From contig NZ_ALCA01000022.1 in the NCBI RefSeq assembly GCF_000278725.1, positions 1-24,544 on the forward strand: 24,544 bases of DNA. Reading direction: 5' to 3'. Made by a program: the position numbers and the translations under genes. The stretch is from Actinomyces sp. ICM47 (GTDB lineage: Bacteria; Actinomycetota; Actinomycetes; Actinomycetales; Actinomycetaceae). Positions 8,717-15,573 of the stretch are shown here, in pieces. The notes under the pieces were generated by a model that was given only the letters and a program-made list of their open reading frames with translations, was not told the origin of the DNA and did no database searches. Position 1 is the first letter of the stretch. Every line of letters starts with the position of its first letter.

Positions 8717-8754
8717 CGCGGCGGCGGAAGGGACTCCAGACTTCCGCCGCCGCG
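8717..8754 (+). terminator. Hairpin terminator after the sulfatase
   Basis: Perfect 14-bp GC-rich arms (CGCGGCGGCGGAAG and its complement) with a 10-base loop begin four bases after the sulfatase stop codon. No U-tract follows, as is common for actinobacterial terminators. It separates the porter-sulfatase unit from the regulator-maturase-exporter unit. Confidence 0.75.
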
Positions 8755-8792
8755 ACACCCACACAGACGCACGCCACCCACGAGACACACTC

Positions 8793-8807
8793 AGTGACAC
8801 GTATCAT
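8793..8807 (+). promoter_or_regulatory. ROK gene promoter with overlapping operator-like motif
   Basis: AGTGAC-ACGT-ATCAT shares AGTGAC-N4-ATCA with the inverted repeat before the MFS gene. TATCAT at 8802-8807 is a TANNNT -10 candidate and overlaps the right half, a layout typical of autoregulation. The -35 region is not clear. Confidence 0.5.
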
Positions 8808-8865
8808 AAAAGTAACGAGGTCGTGGCGGGGCACCGCTCACGGCACACACCCGGGAAGGACGGAC

Positions 8866-10074
8866 ATGCACTACCCCACGCGCCACCCCCTCCCCACCCT
8901 CGAGGACCGTATCGTCACCCACCTCTCCTTCTCCCCGGCGACGCGTTCGCAGCTCTGCGAAGCCCTGGACACCTCCCGCACGAACCTCGGCCGCGCCCTG
9001 ACCACCCTCCTCGACGAAGGATCGGTCGTGCCCGTCCGCTCCAACGCGCCCGGGCGCGGTCGCCCCACCCAGCTCCTGACCCTCAACGCATCCGCCGCGC
9101 ACGCGGTCGGCCTCCTGGTCACACGCACTTCCTGCGCCGCCGTCATGCTCAGCCGCTCCGGCACCGTCCTGGCCTCCGCCCACATCGTCTCCCCCGCATC
9201 CCCGACGCTCCTGGGGTGCCTCGAACAGACCTGCGAGGCACTGTCTGCGAGCGCCACCTCCCAGGGGATCGACGTGTCGCGGGTGCGTGCAGTGGGCGTT
9301 GGGGCTCCGATTCCAATGGGCCGTCATGCGCGAGTAGCGTCGGATGCCTATCCGAGCGTAGAGGACGTCGCGTCAGTGACGGGACGGTGGTGGCAGGCTG
9401 TCCCGGTGGTGGACAACACGGTGCGGATGGCTGCTTTCGCGGAGGGGCTTTGGGGCGCGGGGTCGGGCATGTCGTCCTTCATTTACCTGCGCCTGTCGGG
9501 CGGCGTGGGAGGCTGCGTCGTCTCCGATTTTCGTCTGGTGGGCGGGGCGACGGGATTGGCCGGGGAGCTGGGACACATCACGGTGGCGGGAAACGATGCA
9601 CTGTGCGGGTGCGGGAAGCGCGGCTGCGTGGAGACGCTCGCGTCGGTGCCTGCCCTATGCGAGCGAGCGGGGGCACGCGATCTGAGGGAACTGCGCGCGG
9701 CTGTGCACGCCGACGATGAGCGTGCGCTGGCGGCCTTGGAGGGAGCCGCACGGGCGATCGGCTACGTGCTCGGGTCGGCGGCGTTGCTCATCAATCCGAA
9801 AGCAATCATTGTGGCGGGCGAGATCGTGGACGCTTTCCCCCAGATTAAGGAGGATATCGCCGCCCACATGCGTGCGGAACTCCTTCCCGTCATGGAGTGG
9901 GACATCGACGTGGTCGCGGCCTCGCTCGGACCGCTCGGGGCCGCCCAGGGCTGCGCCTACATCGCGGCCCACCCGTCGGGCGACGAGGACGCCGACCGCG
10001 AGCGCACGCCTCACCGGGGAGGGGCCACGGCCTCGCCTGGGGTGGGGGTGCGCGCTGGGGGTGAGCATTCGTGA
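8866..10074 (+). CDS. ROK-family transcriptional regulator
   Basis: A 402-residue ROK (repressor, ORF, kinase) protein. Residues of about 10-65 form a winged helix-turn-helix (SPATRSQLCEALDTSRTNLGRAL, wing GRGRPTQLL). The remainder is a sugar-kinase-like effector domain with the ROK zinc site: H237 in GELGHITV, and C247-G-C-G-K-R-G-C254 followed by E256. The protein therefore probably binds DNA and responds to a sugar or sugar phosphate. The ATG at 8866 is preceded by GGAAGGA with a five-base gap and puts the HTH near the N-terminus. Its stop overlaps the anSME start (GTGA), so regulator and maturase are co-translated. The C-terminal 25 residues are low-complexity and not conserved in appearance. 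Likely target: the porter-sulfatase promoter and its own. Confidence 0.9.
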   Translation: MHYPTRHPLPTLEDRIVTHLSFSPATRSQLCEALDTSRTNLGRALTTLLDEGSVVPVRSNAPGRGRPTQLLTLNASAAHAVGLLVTRTSCAAVMLSRSGTVLASAHIVSPASPTLLGCLEQTCEALSASATSQGIDVSRVRAVGVGAPIPMGRHARVASDAYPSVEDVASVTGRWWQAVPVVDNTVRMAAFAEGLWGAGSGMSSFIYLRLSGGVGGCVVSDFRLVGGATGLAGELGHITVAGNDALCGCGKRGCVETLASVPALCERAGARDLRELRAAVHADDERALAALEGAARAIGYVLGSAALLINPKAIIVAGEIVDAFPQIKEDIAAHMRAELLPVMEWDIDVVAASLGPLGAAQGCAYIAAHPSGDEDADRERTPHRGGATASPGVGVRAGGEHS

Positions 10075-11342
10075 GTGCCCAGATCCCCTTTTCTGTGGTG
10101 ACGAAGCCGACGGGTGCGGCATGTAACCTGGACTGCCAGTATTGCTTTTTCCTGTCTAAGGAGTTGCTCTACGATGCGGCGGCGCAGACCATGTCGGAGG
10201 AGACGCTGGAGCGCTACGTGCAGTCGTTCCTTGAGTCGAGCGGTGACGGCGAGGTGACGATGCTGTGGCAGGGCGGCGAGCCGACCCTGCGCGGCCTCGG
10301 CTTTTTCGAGCGCCTCGTGGAGCTGTGTGAGCGCTACCGTCGCCTCACCCAGCGTGTGCGTCATGCCCTGCAGACGAACGGGACGCTGGTGAGCGATGAG
10401 TGGGCGCGTTTTTTCGCTGACCACGAGTTTCTCGTGGGAGTCTCCATCGACGGACCCGCTCACATGCACGATGCTTACCGGCTGAACCGTGGTGGGCGCG
10501 GTACCCACGCGATGGTTGTGCGCGGCTGGGAGGCTCTGGCTCGCGCGGGCGTGGAAACGAACATCCTGTGCACGGTCAACGCCGCGAACGAGGAGCACGG
10601 AGCGCAGGTGTATCGCTACTTCCGTGACGAGCTTGGGGCTCGCTACCTGCAGTTCATTCCCATTGTTGAGCGTGTGCGCGCCGCCGACCTGGCTCAGGCT
10701 GAGCGCGGCTGGCGCTCCGGGACTTCGGCGCTCCTGTATCGGCAGGACGGGGACTGCGTGACGAGCCGCTCCACGTCCCCCGCCTCCTACGGGCGTTTCC
10801 TGTGCGAGGTGTTCGACCAGTGGCTGGCCTCCGACGTGGGTGAGGTCTTCATTCAGGACGTGGATTCGACGCTGTCGGCTATGTTCGGGTCGGCGTCGGT
10901 GTGTGTGCACGCGCCGGTGTGCGGGGCGAATATGGCGATGGAGTTTAACGGCGACGTGTACGCCTGCGATCACTGGGTGGAGCCGGACTGGTTGGTCGGC
11001 TCGATCACTTCCTCGTCGTTGTCGGAGCTGGCCGCCTCCGATAAGATGCGTGACTTTGCGCGCCTCAAGCCCGACCTGGACAAGGAGTGCCGCGCGTGCG
11101 CGTACCTGCGCCTGTGTTGGGGCGGGTGTCCGAAAGACCGTTTCGTCCGCCGGGGCGAGCGCGCACACAACTACCTGTGCGAGGGTTACCGCGCCTTCTA
11201 CGAGCACGCCACCCCCGCCTTGCGCGCCATCGGCATGCTCATCGCGGCGGGCAGGCAGGCCTGCGACATCATGGACCCCGCGCTCGCGGCCTCCCTGGGG
11301 GTCCGTCCTCCCACGCCTGCACCCGGGCAGGGGGTCCGATGA
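10071..11342 (+). CDS. Anaerobic sulfatase-maturating enzyme (radical SAM, SPASM domain)
   Basis: A 423-residue radical SAM enzyme of the anSME type, which oxidises the active-site Cys or Ser of sulfatases to formylglycine without oxygen. The radical SAM cluster motif C18-x3-C22-x2-C25 (CNLDCQYC) is near the N-terminus, followed by MLWQGGEPTLRG, the GGEP SAM-binding motif. The C-terminal third has a Cys-rich SPASM domain for two auxiliary 4Fe-4S clusters, with CVHAPVCGANMAMEFNGD and later CRACAYLRLCWGGCPKDRF. The GTG start overlaps the ROK stop; a G-rich Shine-Dalgarno sequence lies about 6-14 bases upstream. The obvious client is the Cys-type sulfatase at 7193. Its stop overlaps the following TauE/SafE start (ATGA). 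Choice of anSME over oxygen-dependent FGE suggests function under anoxia. Confidence 0.92.
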   Translation: MSAQIPFSVVTKPTGAACNLDCQYCFFLSKELLYDAAAQTMSEETLERYVQSFLESSGDGEVTMLWQGGEPTLRGLGFFERLVELCERYRRLTQRVRHALQTNGTLVSDEWARFFADHEFLVGVSIDGPAHMHDAYRLNRGGRGTHAMVVRGWEALARAGVETNILCTVNAANEEHGAQVYRYFRDELGARYLQFIPIVERVRAADLAQAERGWRSGTSALLYRQDGDCVTSRSTSPASYGRFLCEVFDQWLASDVGEVFIQDVDSTLSAMFGSASVCVHAPVCGANMAMEFNGDVYACDHWVEPDWLVGSITSSSLSELAASDKMRDFARLKPDLDKECRACAYLRLCWGGCPKDRFVRRGERAHNYLCEGYRAFYEHATPALRAIGMLIAAGRQACDIMDPALAASLGVRPPTPAPGQGVR

Positions 11343-12139
11343 TCCTTCACGCCCTCCTCATCGGCGCGCTCGTCGGCGTCGTCGTTGGCTCGCTCGGCGC
11401 AGGAGGTGGCATTGTCTCCGTCCCCATTCTCGTCTACATCCTCGGCCAAAACCCGCACCAGGCCACGGGCTTGTCCCTCATCATCGTGGGGCTGACAGCC
11501 GCCGTCTCCCTGGCCACGCGCGCTCGCAGCGGGAGCGTCGCGTGGCGTGAGGGAACGATCTTCGCGCTCGCTGGCCTGGCGGGCACGTGGGCGGGAGCGG
11601 CGCTGGCCCCGCTCGTGTCAGCCCGGACCCTCATGCTGTCCTTCTGCGCTCTTCTGGGAGCGGTCGCGATCTTCATGGTTCGCTCCCAGCTGCACCCATC
11701 CGCCTCGCCTTCGTCGCACGAGGCCGGGGCACAGCTGCGTGATCAACGCTCGTGGACGCTCGCGACCGTGGGGCAGGTCGTCGCGCTCGCGACGCTGACG
11801 GGTTTCCTCACGGGATTTTTCGGCGTCGGCGGAGGCTTCGCGATCGTGCCTGCCCTACACCTCGCGCTGCGATACCCGATGAGGCGCGCCTCGGCCACAT
11901 CCCTGCTGGTCATGGTTATCACGGCTGCCTTCGGCTTGGCTTCGCGCACACTCTCCGGAACTCTGACGATCACCGCCGAGGCCGGGGCAATGGTCGCGCT
12001 GTTCGCCGGTGCCTCGATGGTGGGCGGGTTCGTGGGAGCGCGCCTGACTGCACGCGTGTCGAATCGCGTCCTCGGCTTAGTCTTTGCTGCCCTCCTCATC
12101 ATCGTGGCCGCATCAACGCTAGCGGCCACGCTCGCATGA
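11339..12139 (+). CDS. TauE/SafE family permease (putative sulfite/sulfate exporter)
   Basis: A 266-residue membrane protein with about eight hydrophobic segments arranged as two similar halves. Each half starts with the family glycine motif: GSLGAGGGIVSVP at residues 17-29 and GFFGVGGGFAIVP near residues 158-170. This is the TauE/SafE pattern (PF01925); characterised members move sulfite, sulfoacetate or other sulfur-containing anions. The ATG overlaps the anSME stop as ATGA, with a GGGGG Shine-Dalgarno sequence just upstream, so translation is coupled. Placed behind a sulfatase and its maturase, it most plausibly disposes of sulfate or sulfite released in the cytoplasm. The direction and substrate are inference from context. 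Confidence 0.85.
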   Translation: MILHALLIGALVGVVVGSLGAGGGIVSVPILVYILGQNPHQATGLSLIIVGLTAAVSLATRARSGSVAWREGTIFALAGLAGTWAGAALAPLVSARTLMLSFCALLGAVAIFMVRSQLHPSASPSSHEAGAQLRDQRSWTLATVGQVVALATLTGFLTGFFGVGGGFAIVPALHLALRYPMRRASATSLLVMVITAAFGLASRTLSGTLTITAEAGAMVALFAGASMVGGFVGARLTARVSNRVLGLVFAALLIIVAASTLAATLA

Positions 12140-12145
12140 GTGGCG

Positions 12146-12196
12146 CGAGGCCGGGCACGCTCACCGCTCGCCACGGACCACCCCACCCCGGCCTCG
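12146..12196. terminator. Possible bidirectional terminator between convergent genes
   Basis: CGAGGCCGGG (12146-12155) pairs with CCCGGCCTCG (12187-12196) across a 31-base loop. It lies between the ends of the TauE/SafE gene and the convergent SDR gene. The loop is long and no U-tract is present, so the call is tentative. Confidence 0.4.
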
Positions 12197-12223
12197 TCTC
12201 ACTTCGGTGCTCGGCCTCGCCGC

Positions 12224-12979
12224 CTACGCCTCGGGGGCGTTCCTGGCCACGAGAGTATTCGTCGCCTGAGCCACCGGGCGCACGATCATCGAGTCAATGT
12301 TGACGTGGGACGGGCGCTCCAGGGTCCACACAATCGCCTCGGCGATGTCCTCGGCGACGAGCGGGGCAGCAACCCCCTCATAGACGCGGTCGGCCGCCTC
12401 CCGGGAGCCGAGGCGGTTGAGAGAAAACTCCTCGGTGCGCACCATGCCGGGCGCGATCTCGATGATGCGCACGGGCTCGCCCACCAGCTCCTGGCGCAGG
12501 GTATTAGCAATAATGCGCTCAGCGTGCTTGGCGGCCACGTAGCCACCGCCACCCGGATACGTGTCGTGGGCAGCAGTCGAGGTCACGAACACGAGGTCTC
12601 CCCCGCGCTCGCGCATACCCGGCAGGAAAGCGCGCGAGCAGTGCAGAGCGGTCAGCACGTTACGGTCGAACATCGCACTCCACCTGGCAGGGTCACTGTC
12701 GGCGACGCTGTCCACACCGATAGCTCCACCCGCGTTGTTGACCAGCGCATCCACGGGGCCACCCTCCAGGACGCGGGCGGCCATCTCCTCCACCTGCGCC
12801 TCATCGCTCAGGTCAGCCGCCCAGTACTCGCAACCGATCTCGGCGGCGAGAGCCTCCAGGCGCTCGCGGCGACGGGCCACCGCAACGACCCTCCACCCCC
12901 GCTTCGCCAACAGGCGGGCGGTAGCCTGCCCAATTCCAGTAGAGGCTCCAGTGACGACGACGCGGCGAGGGATGCTCAT
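12224..12979 (-). CDS. Short-chain dehydrogenase/reductase (classical SDR)
   Basis: A 251-residue classical SDR that should reduce or oxidise a carbonyl/hydroxyl using NAD(P)H in the cytoplasm. It shows the cofactor motif TGASTGIG (residues 10-17), NNAG in VDALVNNAGG, and the catalytic Y147-x3-K151 (YVAAK) preceded by the Ser of VTSTAAH. The sequence style (VNIDSMIVRPVAQ near the end) resembles the YdfG group of 3-hydroxy acid dehydrogenases, but the substrate cannot be assigned. The ATG at 12979 starts the Rossmann fold ten residues in; the upstream in-frame start would lie in a hairpin. There is no Shine-Dalgarno sequence, and a TANNNT box six bases before the ATG suggests a leaderless mRNA. 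It lies downstream of glpC on the same strand but is separated by a terminator. Confidence 0.88.
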   Translation of the reverse strand: MSIPRRVVVTGASTGIGQATARLLAKRGWRVVAVARRRERLEALAAEIGCEYWAADLSDEAQVEEMAARVLEGGPVDALVNNAGGAIGVDSVADSDPARWSAMFDRNVLTALHCSRAFLPGMRERGGDLVFVTSTAAHDTYPGGGGYVAAKHAERIIANTLRQELVGEPVRIIEIAPGMVRTEEFSLNRLGSREAADRVYEGVAAPLVAEDIAEAIVWTLERPSHVNIDSMIVRPVAQATNTLVARNAPEA

Positions 12980-12985
12980 GAGCAC

Positions 12986-12991
12986 ACAGTA
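12986..12991 (-). promoter_or_regulatory. Candidate -10 box of a leaderless SDR transcript
   Basis: TACTGT on the minus strand is followed by six bases and then the ATG at 12979-12977, the same geometry as at 3661 and 17410. An overlapping TATTAC three bases upstream is an alternative. Confidence 0.4.
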
Positions 12992-12995
12992 ATAT

Positions 12996-13027
12996 CCCCG
13001 GGCACGCATCGTCGTGCGCGCCCGGGG
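12996..13027 (-). terminator. Hairpin terminator after glpC
   Basis: Thirteen-base arms with one mismatch (CCCCGGGC... on both strands) enclose a 6-base loop, starting 16 bases after the glpC stop. It is very GC-rich and lies immediately upstream of the proposed SDR -10 box, so termination and the next promoter are packed into about 50 bases. Confidence 0.7.
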
Positions 13028-13042
13028 ATACTCGCTCGCGTC

Positions 13043-14326
13043 TCAGCCGTTGGGCAGACCGTAAGCCTTGTGAATCAGCCAGATCGGGTGAACGACATTC
13101 GCGCCCGTGGCCGTGCGCAGCTGCCAACGGCACGTCTCCGTGTCGCATGCCGCCAGCTCGGCGTTGACCTGCTTGATGAAGTCGAAGACGGGAGCGCCCA
13201 CGGCCTGGGCGATCGCGTACTTCTCCTTCTTCATGCCGTACGTGCCCGCGATGCCACAGCAAGGCTGCTCGGAATCCTTGACGGTCACGCCGGGAATCAA
13301 ACTCATGAGCTCGATGGCCGGCTTGCCCAAGCCCTGAGACTTCACCTGGCAGGGCGCGTGGTACGGGATAGTGACGTCGATGCGCTGGAAGTTGGTATCC
13401 AGCTCACCCTTGTCGTACAGGTGCAGCAAGAACTCGCTGATGTCCCACATGCGGCTACCCACATCCGTCAGCTCAGGCGTGTCCATCTCCAGGATCTCGT
13501 GCGCCTCGTGGCGCAGCATGCCCGCACACGAACCGGACGCGGAGATGATCGGCGCATCGCGGTTGACGCTGCGCAGGTCGTTGGTCAGCTTCGAGACGTA
13601 CTTGCGCGCATCCTTGTAGAGGCCGTTGGACTGTAGCGCCAGACCGCAGCAGCCGTGCTTGGGGACCAAGACCTCGTACCCCAGGTGCTCAAGCACCATG
13701 ACCGAGTGGATGGAGGTCTCAACCTCGAAGTACTGGCCGGCGCATCCGTGGAAGAAGATCACCTGGCCGCGCGTGCCCGAGCCGGGCAGCGGCGTGTGCT
13801 TCTTGAACCAGGACTCGAAGGTGCGCCCGTAGGCGCGCGGCATGGGGGCCGAGCGATGCACACCAATAACGGCCTCCATCGCCACGCGGATCGGCTTGAC
13901 ATCCAGCGCCCAGTTCGCAATCGGAGCGACCGGGGTCATCATGGTGCCGATCAGTGAGGTGCGGCCGATGAGGCGGTCGCGCAACGGAATGCCGTGCGCT
14001 TCCTTCATCGCGGTGCGACGGTGGTGAATGATTTCGGTGACCTTCACGCCCTGGGGACACACGAGCGAGCAGGTGCCGCACGAGGAGCAGTAGTCGATGG
14101 ACTTATCCACCATCTGCCCGTCCTTGCGGAAGCGCTCGGCCTGCGGGCCGGAGTACTTCGGGCCACCGAACAGGTCAGTGACGCGCATGACGGGGCACTG
14201 CGTCTCGCAGATCGTGCACTTGACGCAGGCGTCCAGGCTGGCGCGCAGCGCCGCGTCACCCTCCAGGGAGAGCACGTCGGTTTCCTCCACGCCCGGTCCC
14301 ATCAGCGTTGACATTTCCAGGGTCAT
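13043..14326 (-). CDS. glpC: Anaerobic glycerol-3-phosphate dehydrogenase subunit C
   Basis: The 427-residue iron-sulfur, membrane-anchoring subunit of GlpABC, which passes electrons from the flavin subunits to the quinone pool. The N-terminus has two 4Fe-4S ferredoxin motifs: C34-x2-C37-x2-C40-x3-C44-P (CVKCTICETQCP) and C80-x2-C83-x2-C86-x3-C90-P (CSSCGTCSLVCPQG). The rest contains the CCG-domain cysteines typical of GlpC and heterodisulfide-reductase-like proteins (HGCAGQYFE, KHGCCGLAL, PCCGIAGTYG). Length is slightly above that of the E. coli subunit (about 396). Its ATG overlaps the glpB stop as ATGA, so it is the last gene of a tightly coupled operon and is followed by a hairpin terminator. 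Confidence 0.95.
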   Translation of the reverse strand: MTLEMSTLMGPGVEETDVLSLEGDAALRASLDACVKCTICETQCPVMRVTDLFGGPKYSGPQAERFRKDGQMVDKSIDYCSSCGTCSLVCPQGVKVTEIIHHRRTAMKEAHGIPLRDRLIGRTSLIGTMMTPVAPIANWALDVKPIRVAMEAVIGVHRSAPMPRAYGRTFESWFKKHTPLPGSGTRGQVIFFHGCAGQYFEVETSIHSVMVLEHLGYEVLVPKHGCCGLALQSNGLYKDARKYVSKLTNDLRSVNRDAPIISASGSCAGMLRHEAHEILEMDTPELTDVGSRMWDISEFLLHLYDKGELDTNFQRIDVTIPYHAPCQVKSQGLGKPAIELMSLIPGVTVKDSEQPCCGIAGTYGMKKEKYAIAQAVGAPVFDFIKQVNAELAACDTETCRWQLRTATGANVVHPIWLIHKAYGLPNG

Positions 14327-15573
14327 TTCAGCTCCTCCACGATTGCGTCGACGGCGGCCAGGGCACTGGCCAGCGCGATACCTTCGCCGCTCTTTTCACG
14401 CCAGCGGGTGGCACCGGCCAGGTTGCCGCCCGCAGCAAACAGGTTGGTGTACACGGGCGTGCCGTTGTCATCGACGACGCGCATGGAGTCGTCGACGGCC
14501 AGGCCTGCCAGGAACAGGGGCTGCTCGTCGCCCCAGAAGTCGGCGTGCAGCAGCTGGCCGGTGGGGCCCATCACGGGCAGGCCGCACACGGTATCGGCCA
14601 CGGCACCGTAGGAGTCCAGCTCGAGGGCACCGGACTCGAAGCCGCCCGCCGCCAGGATCACAGCGCGTGTCTCGACGCGTGTGGCGCGTCCAGCGCTGGC
14701 GTATTCGACGGCCTGGATGCGTCCATCCGCGGCGTGAATCGCCGTGAGGGGCGAGCCGAGGATGACACGCGCCTTGGCGGAAGCCATGCGGGTCAGCTGT
14801 GCGTTCAGCCGCATGCCGGGAATCGACGGGGGCTGGATTGGGATCTCGAAGACCGGGTGACCGAGCTTGTCGGCCAGGTCGCGCCACGCGTTCGGATCGT
14901 CGAGGCCGAGCACGGCGGGCAGGCCAACGATTTCGTCGTCCTGAAGGAGGGGACGGATCTGGGCGGCCAGGCGCGCGCGGTTCTCCTCGTGGTCAAGGCT
15001 GCGAGCGTGCACTGTGCCCACGGAATCGATCTCACCGTCACGCACGACGTAGTCGACGCTCAGGGAACGCGCAGCAATCGTCTTGCCGTCGGGGCCGGTC
15101 TGACGCGACAGGTTCTCGGCGACGAGGCTGGGGTAGAAGTCCTTGAGTCGCTTCAGTCCCACGATGGCGTAGCGGGCACCCGCCTGAGGGATACCGGCCT
15201 CCATGGAGGGCGGGATCAGGCAGGTGGGGCGCAGCGCGCCGACGCCGGTGGGGATGCGCACGTTGCGCGTCTCGTCGCCAATAAGGGCGTCTGGGCCAAC
15301 CGTGTCGCGCAGCCACGCGACGGATGCACCGACGTGAGCCGGGGTGACGTGCGCGTAGGGGTGCGTGGGACGCGAGGCGACGTGGGCTTCCAGCGCCTCG
15401 AGAGGCTTATCGATCAGGTCAGGGCCGTAGCCGAGGATATCGACAGTGCCCGTGCCGAGCTGAATACCGCCCACACCCTTGGTGATGAGGGTGACACTCA
15501 GGCCCGCATCGGCGGCCTTGATCGCGACGGACAGACCGGCCAGGCCGGCACCGATAACAACGACGTCTCTCAT
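14323..15573 (-). CDS. glpB: Anaerobic glycerol-3-phosphate dehydrogenase subunit B
   Basis: The 416-residue flavoprotein subunit of GlpABC. A GxGxxG dinucleotide-binding motif opens the protein (MRDVVVIGAGLAGLSVAIKAADAG), and a second conserved glycine-rich segment near the C-terminus reads FAAGGNLAGATRW, as expected where FAD is held. Length matches the E. coli subunit (about 419). I chose the ATG at 15573 because it overlaps the glpA stop as ATGA and starts directly at the Rossmann fold; an earlier in-frame start would add 37 residues lying wholly inside glpA. Acts with glpA and glpC at the membrane to oxidise glycerol-3-phosphate to dihydroxyacetone phosphate during anaerobic growth. Confidence 0.95.
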   Translation of the reverse strand: MRDVVVIGAGLAGLSVAIKAADAGLSVTLITKGVGGIQLGTGTVDILGYGPDLIDKPLEALEAHVASRPTHPYAHVTPAHVGASVAWLRDTVGPDALIGDETRNVRIPTGVGALRPTCLIPPSMEAGIPQAGARYAIVGLKRLKDFYPSLVAENLSRQTGPDGKTIAARSLSVDYVVRDGEIDSVGTVHARSLDHEENRARLAAQIRPLLQDDEIVGLPAVLGLDDPNAWRDLADKLGHPVFEIPIQPPSIPGMRLNAQLTRMASAKARVILGSPLTAIHAADGRIQAVEYASAGRATRVETRAVILAAGGFESGALELDSYGAVADTVCGLPVMGPTGQLLHADFWGDEQPLFLAGLAVDDSMRVVDDNGTPVYTNLFAAGGNLAGATRWREKSGEGIALASALAAVDAIVEELK

